Positions 9,254 through 16,829 of a stretch of 64,000 bases of DNA are shown here, one piece after another (the first letter of the stretch is position 1; each line of letters starts with the position of its first letter). Origin of the DNA: Flavobacteriaceae bacterium MAR_2010_188. GTDB lineage: Bacteria; Bacteroidota; Bacteroidia; Flavobacteriales; Flavobacteriaceae. Where the stretch lies: assembly GCA_900104375.1 (NCBI GenBank), contig LT629302.1:2878001-2942000 (forward strand). Reading direction: 5' to 3'. The position numbers and the translations under genes were made by a program. Below the pieces are notes generated by a model, which saw only the letters and a list, made by a program, of their open reading frames with translations, was not told the origin of the DNA and did no database searches.

Positions 9254-10330
9254 ATGCTAAACGACGCAAAATCCAAAAAAAATAAGCGAGCGGTAGATGC
9301 TTTACAAGAAGCTCAAAGGATTGCTTTTGCACCATTTGTTTTTCAGACATCTGTGGCCCTTAAACGCATGGGGGTTCTTGATTTAATCTTTGAAAATCGC
9401 TCTAAAGGCGGGATTTCCCTTCAAGGGATTTCTGAACAATTAAAGATAAGTGAATACGGACTCGGAGTACTTTTGGAAATGGCTGAGAGTAGTGATATCG
9501 TTGAGAAAGATGAAAATGAAAAATTTGAGTTGACCAAAATTGGTTACTTTTTAAATTTTGATAAAGCCATTAATGTCAACCTTAATTTTACAAATGATGT
9601 GTGTTATCAAGGCTTGTTTCATTTGCAAGATGCGGTAAAGGAAGAAAAACCTTCAGGTTTAAAGGAACTAGGGGATTGGAAAACCGTTTACGAAGGACTT
9701 TCCCAACTTCCTGAAAACATTCAAAAATCATGGTTTGCTTTTGATCATCATTATTCGGATGAAATCTTTGATGAAGCCCTAAAAATCGTCTTCGACAAAC
9801 ATCCAAAAACCATTTTTGACATTGGCGGCAACACTGGCAAATTCGCCTTAAAATGTCTTAACTATAACAGCGAGGTAGAAATTAAGATCTTTGATCTGCC
9901 GGGACAACTTCAAAAGGCACTAAAAAACATAGAAACAAACGGTTTTGGAGACAGAGGTTCTGGATTTGAAATCGATTGGCTTTCAGAAAATCCACAGATT
10001 ATTGAAGGTGCAGATATCATTTGGATGAGCCAATTCTTGGATTGTTTTTCTGAACAGGAAATACTCAAAATATTAAAAAGTTGCGCTGCTTCTATGGATT
10101 CTTCAACGGAGTTATTGATTACGGAAACATTTACCGATAGACAAGAATTTGCCAATGCAAAATTTATATTAGAGGCAACTTCCCTGTATTTTACCGCCAT
10201 TGCAAACGGAAACAGTAAAATGTATCCTGCCACTGTTTTTGAGAGGATTATCGATGATGCCGGTCTCAAGATTAAAGACGATATTTCCATTGGCGAATAC
10301 CACACGATGTTGGTCTGCAAACTAAAATAA
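9254..10330 (+). CDS. SAM-dependent O-methyltransferase-like protein
   Basis: A 358-aa class I methyltransferase. Residues 1-100 resemble the winged-helix dimerisation domain of small-molecule O-methyltransferases. The SAM-binding motif I is DIGGNTGKFA near residue 190, followed by an acidic strand end IKIFDLPG. The C-terminal half continues the Rossmann-like fold (WMSQFLDCFSE, LLITETFTD). In aryl-polyene pathways such enzymes methylate the aryl ring or its hydroxyl, which is the likely role here. It starts at ATG 9254 after a 50-nt gap, and its stop abuts the next start (TTG 10331). The exact methyl acceptor is unknown. Confidence 0.85.
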   Translation: MLNDAKSKKNKRAVDALQEAQRIAFAPFVFQTSVALKRMGVLDLIFENRSKGGISLQGISEQLKISEYGLGVLLEMAESSDIVEKDENEKFELTKIGYFLNFDKAINVNLNFTNDVCYQGLFHLQDAVKEEKPSGLKELGDWKTVYEGLSQLPENIQKSWFAFDHHYSDEIFDEALKIVFDKHPKTIFDIGGNTGKFALKCLNYNSEVEIKIFDLPGQLQKALKNIETNGFGDRGSGFEIDWLSENPQIIEGADIIWMSQFLDCFSEQEILKILKSCAASMDSSTELLITETFTDRQEFANAKFILEATSLYFTAIANGNSKMYPATVFERIIDDAGLKIKDDISIGEYHTMLVCKLK

Positions 10331-10948
10331 TTGGGCAAAAAAACATTCTATATTGAAAGCTATTGCCACATTAAAAAAGGAGAAGTTTTTCTTAATGGAA
10401 AAAATATCTTTAAGGACGAATATGAATCCTTTCCGCAATTTATAAAGTCTGTCTACAAGAATTTTGAGACTGATTATCCAAAGTTTTTCAAAATGGATAA
10501 TTTGAGTAAACTAGCATTTATGGCTGCTGACCTTATTTTGAAGACTTCAGAAATACAACCTCAGCCAGAACAAGATATTGCTTTGGTTTTTTCTAACAAA
10601 GGAGGAAGCATAGATACAGATAGAAGACACCAAGAATCCCTTGATTCCCCAGATGGGATTGCTAGTCCAGCGGTGTTCGTTTATACCTTGCCAAATATAT
10701 GTATGGGCGAGATAAGTATTAAACATAGACTTTTTTCCGAGAATAGTTTTTTTATCTTTAACCGCTTCAATGCCCCACACCTTTATAATTATGCTGAGTA
10801 TTTATTAGATGCGGAAAAAGCGGAAAAAGTTCTCTGCGGTTGGGTAGATTTTGACGGTGAAGAATTTGAAGCATTTATGTATCTTGTTTCTGATAATGGA
10901 GATTTGGTACATTCTACAGATGAAATAAAAAGAATTTACAATGCATGA
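10331..10948 (+). CDS. Short ketosynthase-like protein (N-terminal thiolase half only)
   Basis: A 205-aa protein resembling the N-terminal half of beta-ketoacyl synthases, as in the 'ketoacyl synthase N-terminal-like' family of aryl-polyene loci. A Cys at 124 (LPNICMGE) sits where the nucleophile would be, but the protein ends before the region that carries the two catalytic histidines, so it cannot form a normal KAS active site alone. It begins at TTG 10331, immediately after the methyltransferase stop, and overlaps the ACP gene by 8 nt. It may partner a full ketosynthase as a structural or chain-length subunit. This is inference from context; no function is proven. Confidence 0.75.
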   Translation: MGKKTFYIESYCHIKKGEVFLNGKNIFKDEYESFPQFIKSVYKNFETDYPKFFKMDNLSKLAFMAADLILKTSEIQPQPEQDIALVFSNKGGSIDTDRRHQESLDSPDGIASPAVFVYTLPNICMGEISIKHRLFSENSFFIFNRFNAPHLYNYAEYLLDAEKAEKVLCGWVDFDGEEFEAFMYLVSDNGDLVHSTDEIKRIYNA

Positions 10949-11198
10949 TTTAAAAGAAGAGCTAAAATTGAAAATCATCGAGCAACTTAACCTCGAGGAC
11001 ATGACAATTGAAGATATAGAAGATGACGAAGCACTTTTTGGTGACGGGCTGGGCCTAGATTCTATTGACGCTCTAGAACTGATTGTCCTTTTGGATAAAG
11101 ATTACGATATTAAGATTACAGATCCTAAGGAAGGCAAGGAAATTTTTACTTCCATCAATGTCTTAGCCAATTACATTGAGCAAAACCGTCCAAAATAA
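10941..11198 (+). CDS. Acyl carrier protein of the aryl-polyene locus
   Basis: An 85-aa acidic carrier protein. The phosphopantetheine attachment site is Ser41 in GLDSIDALEL, and the helical pattern and length are standard for ACPs. It overlaps the preceding gene by 8 nt (ATGCATGA), and the following ketosynthase start overlaps its 3' end by 23 nt. It should carry the coumaroyl starter and the growing polyene. It is the only ACP I find between 2.5 and 24.3 kb; the second ACP gene of the window (51776) belongs to the type III PKS operon. Confidence 0.93.
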   Translation: MHDLKEELKLKIIEQLNLEDMTIEDIEDDEALFGDGLGLDSIDALELIVLLDKDYDIKITDPKEGKEIFTSINVLANYIEQNRPK

Positions 11199-12399
11199 TT
11201 CTTCATCTACCAAAATAGCGGTTACTGGCATCGGTATAATTTCTGCATTAGGAAACGATGTAAGGTCTAATCTCGCAGCATTAAAATCTTCTAAAAGCGG
11301 GATTTCTGATTTAAGATTTATTAAAACAAGACACTTTAACGGTTTAAAGGTTGGCGAGGTGAAGTTGAATAATGACGAACTTTCAACAAAACTTAAGCTT
11401 AAAGACAATCATAACTACACTAGGATTTCCCTACTCGGATGCATTGCCGCTATTGAAGCTGTGAACAATGCAGGAATAATTGATATTCAAAAATATAAGA
11501 CTGCACTGATTTCTGCCAATACCGTTGGTGGTATGGACATGACCGAACAGTATTTTAAAGAGTTCCAAAAAAATCCTGAGGTACAGAAATATATCCAAAG
11601 TCATTTTGCTTCAGATAGCACTGAAAAGATTGCCGATTACCTTGGTATAACTGAATATGTTTCGACCATAAGTACGGCATGTTCTTCTGCGGCAAACGCT
11701 ATTATGCTGGGAGCCAGACTCATTAAATCAGGCAAAGTAGAACGCGCCATCGTTGGTGGCACGGACGCTCTTTCAAAATTTACTATCAATGGTTTTAAGA
11801 CCTTAATGATTCTTTCTGATGAGGTCTGTAAACCTTTCGACGCTGAAAGAAATGGCTTAAATCTAGGTGAAGGCGCGGCGTTTCTCGTTTTAGAATCAGA
11901 TGAAGTGGTAAAGCAAGAGAACAAAAAAGTGATTGCTTATCTATCGGGTTATGGAAATGCAAATGATGCTTTTCATCAAACGGCTTCATCCGAAAACGGT
12001 GAAGGCGCTTTCCTTGCAATGAACAAAGCACTTAAATCTGCGAATCTCACCGCAAAGGACATAGACTACATTAATGCACATGGTACCGCAACTCCTAACA
12101 ATGACCTTTCAGAAAGCCAAGCACTAAAGCGGATCTTTAAAGAAAGTATGCCAGCCTTTAGTTCTACCAAATCTTTTACCGGTCATACCTTGGCGGCAGC
12201 AGGAGCCTTAGAAGCTGTATTTTCGATTTTATCGGCCAAAGAAGGTTTAGTCTTTCCGAATATAAACTATGGCAACAGCATGCCAGAAACGGGCTTATCT
12301 CCACAGCGTATACTTGATAAAAAAGAAATCAAAAATGTGCTTTCAAACTCATTTGGATTTGGTGGTAACTGCTCAACCCTTATCTTTTCTAAGGCATGA
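11176..12399 (+). CDS. Beta-ketoacyl-ACP synthase II-like (FabF family), intact triad
   Basis: A 407-aa ketosynthase of full FabF length. The triad is complete: Cys169 in STACSSA, His302 in NAHGTATP, His337 in FTGHTLAAAG. The only plausible start is TTG 11176, inside the last codons of the ACP gene, because no ATG occurs before the conserved KIAVTGIGIIS strand. The gene is followed by an ATGA overlap with a Cys-less paralogue. That adjacent order (KS then Cys-less KS) matches KS/chain-length-factor heterodimers of type II PKSs and aryl-polyene systems. It probably does the repeated elongation steps. Confidence 0.92.
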   Translation: MSKTVQNNSSSTKIAVTGIGIISALGNDVRSNLAALKSSKSGISDLRFIKTRHFNGLKVGEVKLNNDELSTKLKLKDNHNYTRISLLGCIAAIEAVNNAGIIDIQKYKTALISANTVGGMDMTEQYFKEFQKNPEVQKYIQSHFASDSTEKIADYLGITEYVSTISTACSSAANAIMLGARLIKSGKVERAIVGGTDALSKFTINGFKTLMILSDEVCKPFDAERNGLNLGEGAAFLVLESDEVVKQENKKVIAYLSGYGNANDAFHQTASSENGEGAFLAMNKALKSANLTAKDIDYINAHGTATPNNDLSESQALKRIFKESMPAFSSTKSFTGHTLAAAGALEAVFSILSAKEGLVFPNINYGNSMPETGLSPQRILDKKEIKNVLSNSFGFGGNCSTLIFSKA

Positions 12400-13418
12400 A
12401 AAATTGCTTCATTCATAGCGCCATTTGTGTTTCGGCCCAAGACAGTTTTTCCACAGAAGAGTTTTTAAACCAAATAACTGAATTTGAAACTGAAAAGGTA
12501 CAAGCCAAGTATCCTAATTATAAAGAATTCTTTTCCCCGATTGCGAGCAGAAGAATGGCAACTGGCGTAAAAATGGGGTTTGCAGCAGCTAAAAAAACCC
12601 TTACCGAAGCAGATATTGAAAACCCCGACGCAATTTTGGTCGGTACCGGAATTGGATGTATTGAGGATACCGAAAAATTCTTGAACAACATTCTCGCAAA
12701 CGACGAAGAATACCTTACTCCGACATCCTTTATACAATCCACTCATAATACCGTTGGTGCACAGATTGCCCTTTCACTAAACTGCAAAGGGTACAACAAC
12801 ACTTATGTTCAAGCTTCGAATTCCTTAGAATCTGCTTTGCTAGATGCCCAGATGTTATTGAGCGAAAATGAAGCACAAAATGTTTTAGTAGGCGGGGTAG
12901 ACGAATTGGGAGCAGAATTTATAGACTCCGTAATCATGATGGAGAAAAAAGAAATTCTTCCCATAAATGTTCCTTTTAGTGAAGGAGCAGCATTCTTCCT
13001 TTTATCAAATGAGTTTAAACCGAATAGCATTCAATTAGTGGATGTGGAGATGATTCATAAAATCGAAACTGATAAAGTTGAAGAGAGAATGCTCGCATTC
13101 CTAACGAACAATAATCTCTCGAGTACAGATATCGATATTCTCGTGTTAGGGAAAAACGGGGATGGTTTTGATGAATATTATTCTATGTTGGAAGAAGGAT
13201 TTTCAGATAGAACCTTGTCTATTTCATACAAAAGGCTTTGTGGAGAATATTTTACATCTTCGGGTTTTGCTATGTGGCTTGGCTATGAAATATTAAAGCG
13301 ACAAGACATTCCTAAACAATTGTCAAAAGGAATTCAAACAAATAAACCCATTAAAACAGTTCTAATTTATAATCAATTTAAAGGAATTGGGCATAGTTTT
13401 ACTCTTCTATCGAAATGA
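12396..13418 (+). CDS. Chain-length-factor-like ketosynthase lacking the nucleophile
   Basis: A 340-aa thiolase-fold protein aligned by eye to the preceding ketosynthase. At the nucleophile position (TACSS in active enzymes) it reads QASNS (residues 139-143), so the Cys is replaced by Ser141. The usual histidine motifs NAHGT and GHT are absent: the matching regions read VLGKNGDG and CGEYFTSSG. It therefore should not condense by itself. It directly follows the FabF-type gene with an ATGA overlap, as chain-length factors do. Its likely role is to dimerise with the 11176 ketosynthase and set polyene length. Confidence 0.85.
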   Translation: MKNCFIHSAICVSAQDSFSTEEFLNQITEFETEKVQAKYPNYKEFFSPIASRRMATGVKMGFAAAKKTLTEADIENPDAILVGTGIGCIEDTEKFLNNILANDEEYLTPTSFIQSTHNTVGAQIALSLNCKGYNNTYVQASNSLESALLDAQMLLSENEAQNVLVGGVDELGAEFIDSVIMMEKKEILPINVPFSEGAAFFLLSNEFKPNSIQLVDVEMIHKIETDKVEERMLAFLTNNNLSSTDIDILVLGKNGDGFDEYYSMLEEGFSDRTLSISYKRLCGEYFTSSGFAMWLGYEILKRQDIPKQLSKGIQTNKPIKTVLIYNQFKGIGHSFTLLSK

Positions 13419-14182
13419 TAAAACATAATAACGTATATCTTATTTCTTTTGTAATATTATTGATAACCATTGCCTTAGATTTTTTATTGGGCATTCATTT
13501 AAGTTGGTATCTTCTTCCAATCCTTTTTTTATTTTTTGCAATCGGGTATGGCTCTTTTAATATGAGTCATAATTTTTTTCTGAAGTCAATTTCTAATAAT
13601 AATGGAATTTCAGAAAAGAAAATAGCAATCACTTTTGACGATGGTCCTAATGCCGAATTTACCCCGATTGTTTTGGATATTCTCAAGAAACATCAAGCTG
13701 TGGCTACCTTCTTCTGTATCGGTAAGAATATTGAGAATCATCCCGAGTTGTTGAAAAGGATTCGGGATGAAGGTCATTCCATCGGAAATCATTCCTATTC
13801 CCATAATAATCGGATTGATTTTAATTCAACTGAAAAATGGCTTGAAGAAATTGAAAAAACGGATAGGATTATCGAAGACACGATAGGTTTGGATTGTATA
13901 TTTTTTAGACCGCCGTTTGGAGTTACCACACCAAATCTTGCCAAAGCCATTGAAAAAACTAGGCATACAGTGATTGGTTGGAATATCCGCACTTACGATA
14001 CGGTTAGACAAAATCCTAAACCGATTTTAAAAAACATTGGAAAACAGTTAAGCCCGGGTTCCATTATTCTCCTTCACGACAAGCATCCGCGAATACCCAT
14101 TATTTTGGAACAATTATTGGAATTACTGCGAGAACAGAAATACCAAACTGTTTCTATAAAAAATCTTTTAGATGAAGCTTAA
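13415..14182 (+). CDS. Membrane-anchored NodB-type polysaccharide deacetylase (CE4)
   Basis: A 255-aa protein with two N-terminal membrane segments (about residues 5-22 and 27-45) and a NodB domain. Motif 1 is TFDDGPN with Asp75/Asp76, motif 2 is His126-x3-His130 (NHSYSH), motif 3 is FFRPPFG, and ILLHD closes the pocket. All metal-binding residues are present, so it looks active. CE4 enzymes remove N-acetyl groups from glycans. Inside a pigment operon (ATGA overlap before, 11-nt overlap after) it may act on a sugar or amide substrate near the pigment or its carrier lipid. The substrate cannot be told from sequence. Confidence 0.88.
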   Translation: MIKHNNVYLISFVILLITIALDFLLGIHLSWYLLPILFLFFAIGYGSFNMSHNFFLKSISNNNGISEKKIAITFDDGPNAEFTPIVLDILKKHQAVATFFCIGKNIENHPELLKRIRDEGHSIGNHSYSHNNRIDFNSTEKWLEEIEKTDRIIEDTIGLDCIFFRPPFGVTTPNLAKAIEKTRHTVIGWNIRTYDTVRQNPKPILKNIGKQLSPGSIILLHDKHPRIPIILEQLLELLREQKYQTVSIKNLLDEA

Positions 14183-14807
14183 AAACAAAGGAATGTTAAT
14201 GTTGGTGTTGCTGGTTTTTACGGCATTTTCGTTTGCCCAACAACAACTTTCGGCTAGCGAACAAAAGTCGTTTACCGAGAAAGTAAAGATTTCCGCAGAA
14301 GAAACTCGAAGTATTATCAGTGATTTTGTTCAAGACAAGCACATTAGTGTGCTTAGTGACGTGGTTAAAAGTGAGGGCAAAATGGTCTTACTTATGCCCG
14401 ATAAAATAAGATGGGAATACCTTACACCAACCTCCAACATCGCGATTTTTAGCGGTAACAAGCTCTACGTAAATGACGATGGCAAGAAGAACGAATTCGA
14501 TTTAGATGGCAACAAAATATTTAAGAGTTTTAATTCATTAATAATCAACAGTATAAAAGGAGATATGTTTGACGAAAATCAGTTTGAGATAACGTATTTC
14601 GATAAATCTGAAAACTACATGGTGAGATTTATTCCTAAAGAAAAACGATTAAAGAAGTTGATTTCTGCTTTCGAATTAAAATTTGATAAAGTCTCTGCAG
14701 TGGTTGAAGAAGTAAAACTGATCGAAAGCGCAAACGACTTTACAACCATAAGATTTTTAAATAGAAAAACGAATGTTGAGGTTAAACCATCAGAATTTCA
14801 ACAGTAA
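14172..14807 (+). CDS. LolA-like outer-membrane lipoprotein carrier protein
   Basis: A 211-aa exported protein. It starts with a signal peptide (MLMLVLLVFTAFSFAQ, residues 9-24) and then has the LolA pattern: an early ISDFVQDKHI segment, MPDKIRWEY near residue 75, and regular beta strands forming an open barrel. It has no lipobox, as expected for a periplasmic carrier. Aryl-polyene loci usually contain such a LolA-like protein together with an MMPL transporter (here 18022), thought to move the hydrophobic product across the periplasm. It overlaps the deacetylase gene by 11 nt and is the last gene before the antisense hydrolase. Confidence 0.87.
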   Translation: MKLKNKGMLMLVLLVFTAFSFAQQQLSASEQKSFTEKVKISAEETRSIISDFVQDKHISVLSDVVKSEGKMVLLMPDKIRWEYLTPTSNIAIFSGNKLYVNDDGKKNEFDLDGNKIFKSFNSLIINSIKGDMFDENQFEITYFDKSENYMVRFIPKEKRLKKLISAFELKFDKVSAVVEEVKLIESANDFTTIRFLNRKTNVEVKPSEFQQ

Positions 14808-14813
14808 ACTCTG

Positions 14814-15827
14814 TTAATTGTTTGGCTTCGGCAATATTTTAATATTCAATTTCGTCCTAAGAAAATCTACAATTTCCTCTTCGACCGATTCAATATCCTT
14901 AGATTTTATCTCGCTTCCGATAAAATGTGTTTCTTGGGTCTGCAGACGCTTAAGTACATTTAAATTTTTTGGCGTCGAAAATTGCTTCAATATTTTTGGA
15001 ATTGCGTCGACCTCTACATGGTCATCTTCCTGCAATTCGTTATCGCTATAATACAAGGTCAATACTGGGCATTTCACTTTTTGAAATGTTTCCTCTTTCA
15101 TGGTTGTACCAACCAGAACTTGTAGATCTACCAAGGCTCTAGAATTATAAGACGTATCCCAATACTGTTTTTCTGCTGCAGTTTTTTGCTTAATCTTTCT
15201 ATCCTTACCTAACGTAATTAGATTCGCGATTTTATATCCCCAATGCGAGCCTAAAATCGATGCTCCCGCTTGGTCATCTTCAAAGTTTGGGGAGAGATGG
15301 ATCAATGCAAAAATATCCTCAGGAAATTCTGCCGCTAATTTGGTGGCTAGAGTCCCTCCCGTAGAGGTGCTCATTATAATTACTTTTTCACCCAAATTTT
15401 TTCCGATTACCAAATCCATTTTAGCGTCTTGCCACGCATTTTCTGCGGTAAAATCATCAAGGCTATATGGCGCACGCAGCCCATGTCCCGGCATTCTATT
15501 GTAATAAATATTAGCCCCTAAACGGTCTGCGCTATTCTGGTTAACGGGGTAACCGTCCCTGTAACTTGCTGCAAAACCATGCATATAAATAATGCTATAC
15601 TTTGTCTTGCTTTTAGAACTGTCAAAGAATTTTATGCGTGCTTCATTATCTTGCCGCAGCGGTTTGTTGTTCTCTTCGGCATTGATTTTAGATTGAAGTT
15701 GTTGAAGATCCGTTGTGAGTTTTGGAAGAGTATTATTAAACTTTGGTTTGGGCGGTTTTGGGCCCAAAAAATAGATGATAACAAGAATTATGGCAATTCC
15801 AATTATAATCCAGTACCACATTTTCAT
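14814..15827 (-). CDS. Membrane-anchored alpha/beta hydrolase
   Basis: A protein of 337 aa from ATG 15827. A TTG five codons upstream is also possible, but the ATG puts the start directly before one transmembrane helix (WYWIIIGIAIILVIIYFLG). The hydrolase core has YMHGFAAS (oxyanion region), a YNRMPGHG segment and a nucleophile elbow STSTGG near residue 150, with Ser as nucleophile; a C-terminal ETHF supplies a candidate His. It resembles monoglyceride-lipase or carboxylesterase-like proteins. It is antisense to the surrounding pigment genes and ends 6 nt from the LolA stop, so it may not belong to the pathway. Confidence 0.85.
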   Translation of the reverse strand: MKMWYWIIIGIAIILVIIYFLGPKPPKPKFNNTLPKLTTDLQQLQSKINAEENNKPLRQDNEARIKFFDSSKSKTKYSIIYMHGFAASYRDGYPVNQNSADRLGANIYYNRMPGHGLRAPYSLDDFTAENAWQDAKMDLVIGKNLGEKVIIMSTSTGGTLATKLAAEFPEDIFALIHLSPNFEDDQAGASILGSHWGYKIANLITLGKDRKIKQKTAAEKQYWDTSYNSRALVDLQVLVGTTMKEETFQKVKCPVLTLYYSDNELQEDDHVEVDAIPKILKQFSTPKNLNVLKRLQTQETHFIGSEIKSKDIESVEEEIVDFLRTKLNIKILPKPNN

Positions 15828-15979
15828 AAAGGTACTTTGCAATTCATAGACGGTAAAGATAGATTTTTTTGCTTCTCTATAAATGCTGCATGTAAGCCAA
15901 GTGAAAGAAAATAAGCTGTAATTTTATGATACAGTTCGCTGAAGTTGAACTAGAAATGACAATCTAATTAAGGAAAAAT

Positions 15980-16381
15980 ATGGCCAAGCAAATATTTATA
16001 AACCTCCCGGTGAAGGATTTAAAAAGATCCATCGCATTTTTCACAAGTCTCGGTTTTAGCTTTAATCAGGATTTTACAGACGATAAAGCGGCTTGTCTAG
16101 TTCTAGGCAAAAATATTTATAGCATGCTTTTAACCGAACCTATGTTTGCGACTTTCACAAAAAAACCTATTTCTGATGCTACCAAATCTACCGAGGTGCT
16201 TATCGCAATCGACGTCGATTCTAAACAAGCGGTAGACGATATGGTTAATGATGCTGAAGATGCCGGTGGAAAAATTTATGCCGAACCACAAGACCACGGT
16301 TGGATGTACGCTCATAGTTTCGAAGATTTAGATGGACACCAATGGGAAGTCTTGTATATTGATCAAGAAAAATCCAATTAA
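15980..16381 (+). CDS. VOC-family protein (glyoxalase/bleomycin-resistance fold)
   Basis: A 133-aa single-domain member of the vicinal-oxygen-chelate superfamily. The N-terminus IFINLPVKDLKRSIAFFTSLGF is the usual betaalphabeta opening, and the C-terminus ends with the DLDGHQWEV strand carrying the Glu ligand. Proteins like this (PhnB/YaeR-like) are widespread and have many roles, so no substrate is assigned. It lies divergently from the hydrolase gene and 54 nt before the FabZ-like gene. It may be a passenger in the locus rather than a pathway enzyme. Confidence 0.85.
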   Translation: MAKQIFINLPVKDLKRSIAFFTSLGFSFNQDFTDDKAACLVLGKNIYSMLLTEPMFATFTKKPISDATKSTEVLIAIDVDSKQAVDDMVNDAEDAGGKIYAEPQDHGWMYAHSFEDLDGHQWEVLYIDQEKSN

Positions 16382-16435
16382 TCGAATATATTCGGAGATT
16401 TCAATTTAAAATCTAGAAAATCACCACTACCTTCA

Positions 16436-16801
16436 ATGAAATCAATCTATGAAATTACCGATACATTTGAAGATGAAGCAGGTAATTCTTGTTTTGAAAT
16501 CAGTTTAAATCCTGAGCATAAAATATACGAAGGGCACTTTCCTCAAAATCCTGTTACTCCTGGAGTTGTTATGCTTCAAATTTTGAAATATTTGACCGAA
16601 GAAAAGCTTCATCAGAAATTAATGATGGTTGAAGCTTCTAATGTAAAATTTTTATCCATGGTTAATCCGCAGTACGATAGCAGGTTAATCTACAAAATAA
16701 AGGTTACGGAAGTCGAAAATGAATTTCAGATAAAAAACACTACAACTTTCCCTGCCGGGCGGCTTGTATTAAAATGTAATGCTACTTTTGTGATTAGATA
16801 A
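16436..16801 (+). CDS. FabZ-like 3-hydroxyacyl-ACP dehydratase
   Basis: A 121-aa hotdog protein with the hallmark FabZ segment: YEGHFPQNPVTPGVVMLQ, where the His of GHFP (about residue 37) is catalytic. The acidic partner normally follows in the long helix; here that helix reads LQILKYLTEEK, and the usual Q-A-G pattern is modified. It is slightly shorter than FabZ (about 145 aa). It stands 28 nt before the glycosyltransferase gene and is the second dehydratase-like gene of the aryl-polyene locus. Similar short proteins in related loci are annotated as ACP dehydratases. A role in polyene double-bond formation is inferred. Confidence 0.85.
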   Translation: MKSIYEITDTFEDEAGNSCFEISLNPEHKIYEGHFPQNPVTPGVVMLQILKYLTEEKLHQKLMMVEASNVKFLSMVNPQYDSRLIYKIKVTEVENEFQIKNTTTFPAGRLVLKCNATFVIR

Positions 16802-16829
16802 TTTCTATAGTTTCACGTTAGAATCCGAT

